A DNA stretch of 64,000 nucleotides from Isoetes taiwanensis (taxonomy: Eukaryota; Streptophyta; Lycopodiopsida; Isoetales; Isoetaceae): assembly GCA_021234155.1 (NCBI GenBank), contig JAJEKV010000097.1, positions 3,414,074 to 3,478,073 on the forward strand. The letters run 5' to 3'. A model generated the notes under the pieces. That model was not told the origin of the DNA. It saw nothing but the letters and a program-made list of their open reading frames with translations, and made no database searches. Positions within the stretch are counted from its first letter, which is position 1; every line of letters starts with the position of its first letter. The position numbers were made by a program, and so were the translations under genes. Below, one piece after another: positions 21,827 to 32,819 of the stretch.

Positions 21827-22919
21827 TTGGGGTTCAATCCCATTCAAGAAAGTAAAACACAAAATCGAAGGGGGCAAGCCAAAGATTTCACTTGCGATGA
21901 AGTCCATGAGACATTGTTATCACAACTTTCAAGAATTGTAGATGACATGGACTAAGTCGATTTGTAGTACTTTCCGTAAATATTGTAATACTAAATGTTC
22001 ATATAAAAGATAAGAACCAAGAACTGACTACTTCGTATGCATTATGTACATCAATGTACATAAGATGTACAACACATGTACATCTTATGTACATCCGTTG
22101 TACATTCCATAAAAATTTGTTAAGTGTAAGTTGATTAGAATTGAACATAAGAAAGTTGAATTGCATAAACATTAAAAATAGTTTCAAATCATGGCAAAGA
22201 TAAGAAATGGACAGGTTTTCATGTACAAATGGTTGATATATTTACATTGTGGACATAAATACAACACACCTTTCCAATGAGCATGGCCATAATTCATGAC
22301 CAAGCTTCAAATCAAGGGGAGCCTGATATCTTATGACTATTGCATCATGTCTTCCAGCCCGCCAAGAGGTCAAGAGATATCCTCTAAAGCAAGAGTCCAT
22401 GCGGTTTCTATAGCACGTGCCATCGCAAACCTGTCCATCCTACATGGCCTCGCATCTTCCAGACACGCGGCCTTCCCCAAGGGTTGTGCAACAAGTGATT
22501 TGCTGCCAATATACATTTCATGGTTGCTCGTTCCTCATAATTTTCAATATGCTCAACCTTTTCCCAAAGGTCAGGAACAACGTATAGAGGCGATAATCGG
22601 TCCCCAACCCTATGTACTTGCAAAATTGTGTTGGTTTGTATTACCTCCGGGTGCAAAGAGAACTCTATCTCTTAGTTTCTTAATAGTCTTTTGTGTTTCA
22701 GTCCATACATCTACAAAGCAAATGAAGATCACTTAATTATGTATACACACTCATAATTGTACCAATAAGAAAGACAGTAAAAACAGAGTACTCAAGTGCA
22801 ATGAACAAAAACTTTGATACATATATTCATAACATTTGAATTTGTACATCACCAAAGTCTGTACCAACAATGGGCGGCCGAGAGGCCAATAACATGATGG
22901 CGCTTCCTCCATTCCTTGT

Positions 22920-23640
22920 TCAGTGATATTGACTAAATTTAGGCAGGAGACCCAAGTTGCTGCCATAGTTTGCCAAAGAAAAATCGCTCCACCTTTCGCC
23001 TCGATATGCTATCTCACGATTAGTCATTGGATGCTCTTTCACATAAACTATACCATCTTCAGCCATTTTGAATCCATTAAGCCATGGAATGAGCTCCATG
23101 ACAAGCAATCCGCCGCCAAATTAATATCGGTGTCCAAGAGAAAGGACATATGTAGCTTTCTATAGGATTCAAAGTGGATTTGTATCTTCGTTGCCGATCG
23201 TAATCAGATGTCCATAGTACTGGGGTACTCTTTCCATACCACGCCTAATGGTTTCACAAACAACCCCTTTTGAGGTTCAAGATGGTGTTTGTGTGGCGAG
23301 TCCAACATCGCTCCCGGTCAGAAACAAACTTCACTTTATGGAAAAAGCATCACAAATATGTTCCACAATTGGGTGAAGATTTTTAGAAGTGAGTGAAGAC
23401 CGGATGGCAACATCAAACCCTTCTCTTACAAATGCTAACAAAGATGCTAACCCCGCCCCGCAGAAAAAAACCCGCTTCCTATATTAAATTGAAGCTCATC
23501 TTTCTGGATCTGTTGGTATCTTGAGTTAATATTTTCATTCTTGTGCACACTCTTGCCCAACACGTAATTTAAGTCAAAGATAATGAGCTTTCTCACCGAA
23601 TTAGATGATTCACCGCCAAGAAAACATTTGAGATTCACAA
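22920..23640 (-). pseudogene. FCP1-like (HAD-type) phosphatase fragment inside the transposon
   Basis: On the minus strand KLIIFDLNYVLGKSVHK (about 23540-23592) resembles the FDLNGLL-type motif I of plant FCP1-homology proteins. Downstream in shifted frames come LGVVWKEYPSTMD (about 23212-23252) and RRYKSTLNPIESYICPFSW (about 23135-23192), in the place and order of the KxLxxVW and DDSPYKxxLNPxxxAIxPxSY segments of that family. MTNREIAYRG follows (about 23010-23040). Several frame changes exist. It reads as a captured host gene fragment. Confidence is limited because each match is short. Confidence 0.5.
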
Positions 23641-23815
23641 TTTATAATTACATTTCAGATCACACAATTGAGAAAACACATTGATAATTACACAATTGTT
23701 ATTTGCACAGTGTAAGTGAGACAAATAAATTAATTTTTTTCATCACTTATTGAGTACAAAAGAAGCTCTGAGCATGGCTCATACAAAACGTAATTTACAA
23801 ACAAGTCAAAGAGAC

Positions 23816-24790
23816 TATCTACCCCGTGTAGGAACAATCGCTTGTATATTCATCTCGCCTTCTACAATTAATGCCTCCATTAGATGATCCCTCCGCGACT
23901 TGGCATAGGCATCGCGAACCAACCGGTGTCATCTCGCATGGTGCACAAGTATTAGAGGACTATACCAACAAATAACTAAGAGGAAAATAACATGTTCTAC
24001 TTACAAAAATGGAGCTTGGTCTGCATCAACCACGATCTATGAATTTGTGCATGTAAGCCACAATGTACATGCAAGGGTTGCCGGTACTAGTTTCGCATTT
24101 TAGGACGTAACACACGTGAGCATCAAAGTTCTTCCTACCATGGCTTAAGCCGTTGATCCGAGCATCATGTTATTGATCACAAGCTTATGAAACCCGCAAA
24201 ATTGCAATGTGAGAATAAATCAAGCATAAGAAATTGCAATATGAGAATAATCAAATCATAAAAACAAAACAAAACTCATACTTACTACGGACCAATTTAG
24301 CATCGGGTACATAGCCTTTGACAGAGAGAGGATCTCATACTTGGGCTAGCTATAGATGGAAAAGAGCTTTTCATCGACCAGCAAGAAGCAGTAGTATTGC
24401 CAATGCCACATTTGGGCCTTGCGTAATTGGAACAAATATGTATTGGCATCTTGCAATCAAAATGCCATCCAGCCCTTCCTTTATGTTAGTGTTCGTGCAT
24501 CCGCCTCCCCTTTCTTGAGGGAATTCACAAAATTGAAGGTGTCCCATCGAACCATAAAAACTTGTGTTTCCAATCGATGGAAGACCGCTACAAAGGTACC
24601 TCGCACACAAATCCGTAATACATATTAATACATAAGATGAGTGACTTAGGGAATGAAATAACATAAATATGTTGAAATGCTAGCCTACCTCCCATAGACA
24701 TCTACCATCTTAGAGGTCAAGTCCAGCTTCCAAGAGAACTCATCAACATCAATTTGAAAGATAGAGGGTGCGTGCTTAGGAGGACAAATC
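23816..24790 (-). pseudogene. Possible ULP1-type protease fragment inside the transposon
   Basis: On the minus strand a segment with FSWKLDLTSKMVDVYG (about 24680-24750) is followed by a region ending in YIFVPITQ and, in a shifted frame, a hydrophobic strand FLLVDEKLFSIYS (about 24355-24395). This order resembles the L-x-VI-x-Y, then xxFIPI...HW..L...YDS core of ULP1/SENP cysteine proteases, a gene type often carried by plant transposons. The catalytic Cys region is not certain. The coding signal seems to end with SRRDHLMEALIVEGEMN and a stop near 23816. Confidence 0.35.
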
Positions 24791-25099
24791 CCTATAAGGA
24801 GTGAATGGAACCAACCTTTTCACGGCTTCACTAAACCGGCATAAGGAAACAACAAAGATTAGCAAAAGAATATATCTATTGTAATCAATTGTATATTACT
24901 CACCTTGTAAATTCATCACCGCTTCAAAGATCTTCTCGGGACTCTGCACCTTATTTGTTATCACATCAATATTTGCTTGTAGCTCCTCTTCCTCTTCCTG
25001 GTTCCGGCTCGCCAGATCGATCGCCTTCCTTCACTACCGTGATCGTGTCCTATGTACAAAAAAATGTGGTTAATTATCATAAATCTGAGATGTTTAACA

Positions 25100-27450
25100 A
25101 AATTAGTTCATCTTGACATACCTCTTTCTTGGTGGTGGTGGCACTTTTTGCCCAAGATTTTTTTTTTCGAGGACATTTTTTTTTGCCGGAGATTTTGCCT
25201 GTTTTTTTCCTCTTGGAGTTACATCACCAGCATTCTTTTGCCTCCTCTTTGGAGTGGACTCAACTATCAACTCAACTTCCTCTTCCCTCGGTATCTCCCG
25301 GGATAAAATCGGATCTGCGGTCCTTTGTAGCTTCGTAATGTGTCCGCCCGCACCTGCAGATGATGCCGAGACGTAAGTTGAATCTTTCTTAGGAGCTTCT
25401 CCAGCCATTACTAATTTAGCACTTGGTGATGAAAGTGTTTCATTGCAGCTATTGAAGGCTCTGCACCTGCGAATCGCTTTAGCTTTCTCAAGTGCCATCC
25501 TCTCTATTTCCTCAACTTCACTTGGCCATGTTCGAGGAGGCACTATTGCGATGGTTCTATTATCGCAATCGTAAATGTCATTGGTGAATCCGGAGCTGGA
25601 AGGTTGAGGGTCTACAGATTCGGGTCCGCTTATGCTCAATAAAATCAGAAAGAGAGTCGATGCATGGCTCAAGAACATCACCATTAAAGCCGCTTCTAGG
25701 ATAGGAACAAATTTCATCTGCAAAACAAACAAATGATCTAAATTTCAATAGACATAAAAGAACATGAAAAGTAACTTAAACAATGAGAAATATCCGGTAC
25801 ATTCTCGCTTCAACATGTACATTTCATGTACATAAAAATGTACCAAATGTAATGTAACTACATTTAATCAGAGCCAAATGTACATGTACATGTTCCTCAA
25901 TGTACATAGATGTACCTCAATGCACCCGAGATGTACCCGATGTACCCAGTAACCAAATTAGGGAATGTAGATCTATATGCACATACTTATGAATCCATCT
26001 ACGATGCACTCTACAAATAAATGCATGTACATCTATTTGCAGATGTAGACTCCATTAGATACATGTACACCCGATACAACCGCAAATTCCATGCTCAAAA
26101 ATAAAAGCATCAATAAACAAGCAAATATATGCCTATGTACCTCACATACAGATGTACACTAAAAAGTTATACATGTACAAGGAATAGCAATGCAATCGAA
26201 AGCCATACATGTAGAACTATGTAGATTACAATAACAAATATGAATTAAGAGAAATATAAGTTTAAATTAGTTGAGAGCAATGCATACCTTTCACAAAGTG
26301 GAAACCAAGCTGAATTCAATGCCCTCATCCCAGATGCAACCTTTATGCAATTGCCTTTCATGGACCAGATAACACAAGCGTAAGAGGCAATAAGCATCTC
26401 TGATGGAGCTAGCAAAGAACAAACCGCTTTTGCAAAGCCTTGGCCACAACAGTACATGAACTGAATGTGATGAACTCGCTTATAGAAGTAGCTCCTACAG
26501 TGGTAGGCCTCGGGTGCGTAACAATAGGTCCTGCTCTCCCCCATGAAATCCAAAATACAGAATGCCTTTTTATCAACCAATTCAATGCAATTAAGTTTTT
26601 CCTTTGCTTGTTCAATTGAGATTTCATGCCTTTCAATTTCTTTAGTTGCTTCCTCGCAAACCAATTTCTAGCTTAGAAGAGTGCTGCTCTTTTCGCATGT
26701 CTATTCATAACCAAGTCTTCCAACTTGTACTTCAACACCAAGATAACTTGATTTCCAAAGATTTTCATTTGTCAAATTACGGCAGATCTCGCCGCGCATC
26801 TTCTGATAGCATATCGTTTCTACCCTTAATCCAAATTGATGACCTTCAATGCATCCCTCCTTTTTTTTCTTCCAAAGGTTTCTACTTCATTCAATAGGTT
26901 AGTTTTCTCCTCCAACCCATGCTTAAGTAATCGCTTTATTGTGTCAACATCCGATCTAGAATAACCTGTGGCTCTAATATTCTGGCTGCAAAAAAGATGT
27001 CCCGCTTTGATATTTGAGGATTTACCCGCTGTAGGGACCTCTGTAATTTCTGAAGTTTTGGCAAGATCTTTGGCGGTCCTAGCCACATCATCCAATCAAC
27101 AAGCCGTCCCTTCAAGTGAAGAGCAAATGCTCGCAAAATAGGTAGAAATATAATGTTTGTAACCTGTTTCTTGCCATAAACCAATTCATAATATTTAAAA
27201 AATCATCTTTCCATGGATTCTCCCTTCCTTGAATCCTCGTCTATTTTTGGAGCTTCACCCCATACCTCGCTCATAACCATCTCTAGGTTGGGTATGTGGG
27301 CCTCTCGCATGTTTATCACGGAGGTCTTTGGCTTGGATCACATCAGAACCCAAACGTAAACTCCTTGGAGGTAAGATTCCACCGGCCGGAAGCAATCGAC
27401 TTTTTGCTTTGGGCGTGGTGATGAGCAAGCACCGATTTGGGGCTTTTGGG
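25100..27450 (-). pseudogene. Unrecognised minus-strand gene of the transposon (coiled-coil and basic regions)
   Basis: The coding signal starts MAPKAPNRCLLITTPKAKS at about 27450. It continues with charged, probably coiled-coil segments (DVDTIKRLLKHGLEEKTNLL at about 26940; EEATKEIERHEISIEQAKEK at about 26640). It ends in a lysine/proline-rich basic stretch with nuclear-signal character (TPKRRQKNAG, PRGKKQAKSPAKK; 25103-25300). It may be the upstream part of the possible ULP-like gene at 23816-24790. No family assigned. AT-rich GTACAT-bearing gaps (25800-26210) look like introns. Confidence 0.4.
25800..26210. repeat. Second GTACAT-rich block in the transposon
   Basis: Repeated ATGTACAT, TGTACATAGATGTACC and related words, matching the block at 19850-20040 in content but on the other side of the element. 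Confidence 0.55.
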
Positions 27451-27716
27451 GCCATAGCTAGATGAAGAATTCGTGATCGGAATTCAAGCAGAGAAGGCAG
27501 GGGTGGGATAGTGAACAAGAGGCAAACCAAGAAAGAATTTGGTAAAGAATTTCAAAATCCGATAATTGTGCGGTTTCAGAGTGGTGGATAGCCATTAATC
27601 ATGGCAGTTACTAGCGGGTCATGATGACAGTTATGCCAAAAATGTGCATTCGGTACATATGTATATGTACAAAAAGGGCTACATTTATAGACACCCTTTC
27701 ATGCTTTTACCCCCAA

Positions 27717-29280
27717 TGGCCAGCACCAAAGAACGTCCACGAGGTCAAAAGTTTCCTCGGCCTAGCAGGGTATTACAGGAAGTTTGTGAAGAACTTCGCA
27801 AAGATAGCAGCCCCATTAACAGACTTGACGAAGGCGGAAAAGGTGAAAAATTGGGCAGACCATTGGCTCAAGAAAGCCCAAGAAGGCTTTGAATTGTTGA
27901 AGGAAGCCTTAACAACTGCCCCCGTCTTGACCCTGCCAAACCCAGAGAAGGACAAATTAGTGGCGACAGACGCAAGTAAGATAGCCACAGGTGCAGTGCT
28001 CATGCAAGAAGAGCGGGTAATAGCGTATGACTCCAGGAAGATGAACGACGCCGAAACGCGTTACCCGACGCACGATCAAGAATTGCTTGCAGTTGCCAGG
28101 GCGTTAAGAAATTGGAGGCACTACCTCTTAGGAAGGAAGTTCCAGTTGGACACGGATCATCAGAGCCTCCAATATGTATTCACGCAACCACACCTTAACC
28201 CCGGCGGCGTCAAGGTGGATAGAGTTTCTCGAAGAGTATGACTTTGATATAGTCTACAAGCCCTGAAGATTAATGTGGTAGCGATGCACTTTCAAGGCAT
28301 CCACGACAACTAGAGTGCATTGCAATGCAATTTCGACGCCTCCAAGAATTTCGGAAGATGATTGAAGAAACGCTGCCAACGGATGTGGACTTCAAAGAAG
28401 TATGGGCAAGCTTGTGCAAGGAAGCGAGAACGATAAGGAGAGGGGAAACCTTCAAAAATTTTAAGAAGGAAGGTAACCTTCGTACCATAAGAACAAGTTG
28501 TGCGTGCAATCATCCGGAGTAAGAAAGTTGATCCTCCACGACACCCACAACAGCCCAATAGCTGGCCAATGCCAGGATTAATGAAGACATACTTCAAAGT
28601 GCGCCGCAGCCTACTATTGGCCGAATGAAGAAGCGGTAGCTCGCCACATCAAGGAATGTCGGCTATGTCGAAATGAAGGCGTAATGCGGCTTCAATTCCA
28701 GTGCATTGGAACCATTGGGCGGTGCCAAACGCTAAGTGGGAGGTCGCCAAAGATGGACTTCATAACGGGGCTTCCAAGAACAAAGAAGAGGGAAGGATGC
28801 CTTGATGGTCGGTGGTGCGACAAGTTGTCGAAGATGGCCCATTTTGTGCCTTTGCGGGACCACGGACACGGCTATGGATACCGCGCAAAGCTCTTCACCA
28901 AAGAAATCTTCGGGCTCCATGGCATGCCAAGGGAAATTATCTCCGACCGAGATCCGAAGTTCATCAGTGCCTTTTGGCAGGACCTTTTATCATCCCCAGA
29001 CGGATGGGCAAACGGAGCGTACCAACAGAATATTGGAGGATATGCTAAGAAACTATGTCTGGAACAAGCAAGGTATGTGGGAGGAATTTATTCACTTGGT
29101 AGAGTTTGCATACAATAGCACCAAGCAGGAATCATCCCAAATGTCGCCGTTCATGATCAACTACGGCTACCAATGCCTAACTCCGCACAATTTGCACAAC
29201 CCCGTGGTCAAAGTAGAAGTTTCAAAGAAATGTTGGGCTTATTATGCAACAACTCGTAGAAGAAGTTCGAGGGTATCTTC
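27717..29280 (+). pseudogene. pol: Pol part 2: RNase H and integrase
   Basis: It starts with WPAPKNVHEVKSFLGLAGYY, the exact continuation of the RT frame cut at 18538. RNase H motifs follow: LVATDASKIATGAVLMQ, AYDSRKMNDAE, and QLDTDHQSLQYVF (frame open to about 28241). The integrase zinc-binding region remains as RHIKECRLCRNEG (about 28648). The core has MDFITGLPRTK (first Asp), LSKMAHFVPL, IISDRDPKF (second Asp) and HPQTDGQTERTNRILEDML (Glu side). About 13 codons are missing between FWQDLL and YHPQTDG, and several frame shifts are present. The frame ends at the MITE at 29281. Confidence 0.92.
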
Positions 29281-29592
29281 CAGTGATGACTTTAAGGTGT
29301 GATATATCGTAAAAATGCTATATTTCACAAATTTTATAAATCTCAATTCGATTGTTTAGTAGGATGCGTTAGCTCAAAAGATTTATAAAATCGCCAAAAG
29401 TTGATAATATTGCATCCTAATTATACTATATTTGCCAAATTAAAGGACATTATATAGTGGGAGATCTTACTTTTTGGTAAGACATCTTAACTCTATTCTA
29501 TTCGTTCCAATAAAAGAAGTTAGAAAAATAGAAAATAATCACCATCATTTCTATGGTTTAGAAGTAGACAGAGGATGATAAAGTCATCATTG
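29281..29592. mobile_element. hAT-type MITE, 312 bp, nested in integrase
   Basis: The termini CAGTGATGACTTTA and TAAAGTCATCATTG are inverted repeats with one mismatch in 14. GTATCTTC is duplicated exactly at 29273-29280 and 29593-29600. An 8-bp duplication with CAGTG-like ends is the hAT signature. The inside is AT-rich with no coding. Removing it with one duplication rejoins the integrase tail. Confidence 0.85.
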
Positions 29593-29600
29593 GTATCTTC

Positions 29601-30061
29601 TCGCAGCAAGAAGTCGACAAAAGAGCATCGCCGACAAACATCGGACAGTCAGAGAGTTCCAAGTTGGAGATGATGTATGGCTCAAGATCAAGGTAAAGCA
29701 GGCGAAGCTCCGCATCGGAAATTGTAAGAAGCTTGCTCCAAGATGGGCCCTTCAGAATAATCCAAAGAGTGGGTAACCAATCCTACAAGCTAAAATTGCC
29801 AGCACACTTAAGATCCACAAAGTCTTCCACGTGAGTTTGCTGAAGAAGCACACTCCCAATCCAGATGAAGTCCTGGACACTCCAGCGATGTTGGAAATGA
29901 CAGAAGAGCAGATAGAAATAGTTCCAGAACTAATTCTTGATAAAGCGTTCAAGAAAACAAGGAGATCGGAGTTTCTCCAATACTTGGTCAAGTGGAAACA
30001 CTTGCCGGTGGAAGATGCGACATGGGTACTTAAAAGAGATCTGATAAAGCAGTACCCATAG
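29601..30061 (+). pseudogene. pol: Pol part 3: integrase tail and chromodomain
   Basis: The integrase C-terminal segment REFQVGDDVWLKIK (about 29655) is followed by FHVSLLKK and then a chromodomain at the very end: ELILDKAFKKTRR, FLQYLVKWKHLPVEDATWV, ending LIKQYP and stop at 30061. The YLVKWK and ATW cores, including the aromatic positions expected of the methyl-lysine pocket side, are present; the frame 29831-30061 is open. Chromodomains of this kind direct chromoviruses to silent chromatin by binding methylated H3 tails (known for the family). Confidence 0.92.
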
Positions 30062-30960
30062 TTTATGGAGCAATGGGGACGACAAGGTCATCTCCAAGAA
30101 ATCGCCGTGCATGTCGATTTGTGTAGATTTATAGCTTGCATAGTTAAGTATAATCTCCACGATGCAACCTATGAGGTATGGGTTGCATGCGCAGTTATCG
30201 ATGATGAGATCACTATGGTGATCTCTAGAACGGGTGTAATGTCAATGTAGGCATGACCGCGGTTCCATGGAAAGTCTACTACGTCTACCTGAAGTAGACG
30301 ACCTCGAGAGATAAGAGGTCATTCAGAATGCATTGATAGGGAAAGCACCTCTAGCCAATGCCTACGGGGAGGACACCATCCTTCACGCCCATATACGAGA
30401 AGGACTCTATCCTCCACGCCGGCAACTAAAGGTGTAGGCATGAGCACCATATAGGCATTATAGGGTGTCGTCTCCACGCCACCAATGCTGGAAGAAGCAT
30501 CCCTCTTCCCACGCCAGATTAGCCATGCATTCATGTAGATAGTTGGGGTGGTTCCCTTTATAACCAAATTTATAAATAATTAAAAAATGGTACTAACGTA
30601 GTGTTGACCAAGTGGGCAATAGAGCCGAGGGCTAGGAGGTCGAAGTTATTGAAGACTTGCAAACACAAATTTTGTTGTAATGTGTTGCAAGGAATGAAGA
30701 GTACCTCGAGAATAATTGTATATATATTGATAAACTAAAACATTATGATAAGTAAAACTAATGGGTAATTGTTGTAATGACATACGAATTGATAAGTATT
30801 TGATTGAATAATAGTATAATAATGTTCTAAAAATATTACCTCAAGGTAATCATAATAAATATGTAACTATGATAATAGTATATCGTATGCATCAAGTTGA
30901 TTGCAGGTTAAGAAGATCCCAAGGTGGGGAGACCCACGATGCTGCGGACAGCATCAATTT
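30062..30960 (+). other. Chromovirus 3' untranslated region
   Basis: No coding. A motif close to CCTCCACGCC recurs four times at roughly 40-70 bp steps (30380-30510). GGTGGGGAGA occurs twice (30924 and 30962), the second forming part of the polypurine tract. Confidence 0.6.
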
Positions 30961-30973
30961 AAGGTGGGGAGAA
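30961..30973 (+). promoter_or_regulatory. Polypurine tract
   Basis: AAGGTGGGGAGAA directly abutting the 3' LTR start TGTGATG; standard position for plus-strand priming. Confidence 0.85.
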
Positions 30974-31709
30974 TGTGATGTTCCAGTACGATATACGGTC
31001 TCAAGACGTATACCGTACTGCACCATCACGCGTACACGCCATTTCAAACAATGTGTACGCCAACGTGTAACCAAGCAAGGGCGCCCTAGGGGGCAACTTG
31101 CAAGGGTGCGCACACTTAGCAATGTGCACACCTTAAACCTTTAACCCATTAAAGGCAGACCAAGGGTCATGGAAACCCTAAACCTAACTGAGAGCCTATG
31201 TAAGGTAACCAAACCCTAATTCTTTCCTTTTCGTCCACGAACCTTCCGAGCTCCAGTTCGCGCGCCAGAGGAGTCAAATGCAACTCCCTAGATCTGCCCG
31301 TGCGCCCTAGCTCGTCAGATTCTCCTTTCGACCGCATCCCCAAGCAGAACAGCGATATGGACGCCTTCGGATCAAGAGGAGTGAACCAGGGATCAGGTAT
31401 TTAGTCGATTTAATAGCCTAAACCGTATTCCAGCCATCGAACCAATAGGTTTAGCCTATTAAATTACCCTTAGTAGCCAAGCAGATCCCCAGATTGACCC
31501 TAACTAAAGAACCTAACTCTATGATATAGATTAATTATTATTCTTTAGTTCTATGATGATGTGATGGACGGTTGAATTCTGTGGACTCATTGTATTGGGA
31601 AGGGGGGTAGAGACTTAAAGCTTAGTAGTTGATGCTCCTAGCTAGCCTCCTTAGCACACTGTAGATTCGGCCTGTGTACAAGAACCACACCTGGTTGTGG
31701 GTGAAGGGA
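30974..31709 (+). repeat. 3' LTR of the chromovirus, truncated
   Basis: Matches the 5' LTR from its first base to about 31709 (GGTGAAGGGACC), then changes to unrelated sequence. About half the LTR is lost. Near its start, CAGTACGATATACGGTCT and ACGTATACCGTACTG can pair as a hairpin; the 5' LTR has lost the right arm. Confidence 0.88.
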
Positions 31710-32129
31710 CCAGACCATAATTGGTTCTGAGGAGGCAGAAAGCAGTTTTGACCTTGTCATGTTTGAATGGCCCTATCTTTCTTCACAGACTTCAAATTGA
31801 CATGTGGTTTTTTGTTTTATTTTCCTTATCTAGTTTAGAAAAATATCATGGTAATCAAAAAATTTGAAAAAATCATTTTGTCGAGACAGTTTGACTTTAT
31901 GTAAACATGAAGCTTTTGGTACTTGACCCCCCTGAGTTTGCTAGAGCATAACTTACAAGAATTGAGGTATATATAATTTTAGCTATTTTTCTAATGGACC
32001 ACGAATGCCATATATAAACTTCTAGGAAGGGTTCAAATAGATCTTGTACCATTGATTTTATATGAATTTAAAGGTGAACACTTCAAATGGACCATTTCTG
32101 GTCCATCATCTGACCACTATAGTGTTAAA
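31710..32129. other. No gene seen
   Basis: AT-rich sequence between the broken LTR and PPR debris. Confidence 0.5.
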
Positions 32130-32475
32130 GCTGGTTGCAGTCCGAAATTTTTGGAAATGTTAGGGAGGCTCGTTGATAAAATGTCTATGAAGGATATTAT
32201 ATTATGGAATACCATGCTCTGCATGGAGATGGCATAGAGAACTCGAGACTTTTTGGTAAAATGCATGTTGAACCACAAGGAACTAGGTTTAAGAATGCAG
32301 TAGGATGGTTTACAACCAAATGTACCAAATGGTGCGATGTATATTTCTCCTCTTTCAGCATGTAGCCATGCTACTTTTGTTGATACTTGATTTCATTATT
32401 TCTTGGTGAAAATGATGTAATGTATATTTCTCCTCTATTTGAATGTAGCCATGCTACTTTTTGATGAACTATCAT
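32130..32475 (+). pseudogene. PPR protein fragment
   Basis: LVDKMSMKDIILWNTML (about 32170-32220) and then, in shifted frames, QPNVPNGAMYISPLSACSHA (about 32310-32370) follow the order of PPR motifs in plant editing factors (VFDxMPxRDVVSWNTML ... QPNxxTFxxLLSACSHA). A part of the last motif is repeated at 32415-32465 (VMYISPLFECSHATF). Frameshifts throughout. Confidence 0.7.
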
Positions 32476-32819
32476 ATCCCTTGTGGCTAAAAAGGTATAT
32501 CATGCATGCTGATGATGAAGAGTTGAAAAAACAATCTTATAAACTCGCTCCCATTTAAATCAGATGATGTGGTGAGGATGCATCTTTTTTTATGAAAATG
32601 TGGATCTTGCTTTTGTTAAATCTACCAAATGAATCAACGCTAATACTATATGAGTTGAGGCTAATGGGGGGCTTCTTCATTTATAGAAACTCAAAGCATA
32701 TATCTCTGGTCGAATATTTATTTCCACTATCATCGCAACACAACTATTTCGGGTAACTAATATTATTTTCTTTTATGCATTTCAAAACCTTTTTATAAAA
32801 TGTTTTTTCCGGTCACACG
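32476..32819. other. No gene seen
   Basis: AT-rich spacer. Confidence 0.5.

Larger units (their letters stand above)
18539..27712 (+). mobile_element. Sola-like DNA transposon, 9174 bp, nested in the chromovirus pol
   Basis: The left end GGGTAAAAGCATGAAAGGG and the right end CCCTTTCATGCTTTTACCC are perfect inverted repeats (about 22 bp). CCAA is duplicated on both sides (18535-18538 and 27713-27716). Removing the insert plus one CCAA restores the pol frame. The 4-bp target duplication and the transposase signature fit the Sola superfamily. A transposase remnant lies on the plus strand in the left part; the right part holds minus-strand coding material. GTACAT-rich blocks lie at 19850-20040 and 25800-26210. 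Confidence 0.85.
10117..31709 (+). mobile_element. Chromovirus (Ty3-type LTR element) with two accessory genes, nested insertions
   Basis: Order: 5' LTR, Met-tRNA PBS, accessory gene 1 (histone-H3 fold), accessory gene 2, gag with CCHC knuckle, protease, RT, [9.2 kb DNA transposon], RNase H, integrase, [312-bp hAT-type MITE], integrase tail with chromodomain, polypurine tract, truncated 3' LTR. Without the two insertions the element is about 12.1 kb, long for this group because of the accessory region (about 4.2 kb between PBS and gag). All reading frames carry shifts or losses, so this copy cannot move by itself. The two LTRs are very similar over most of the shared ~735 bp, apart from a rearranged patch near base 30-80. 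Confidence 0.93.
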
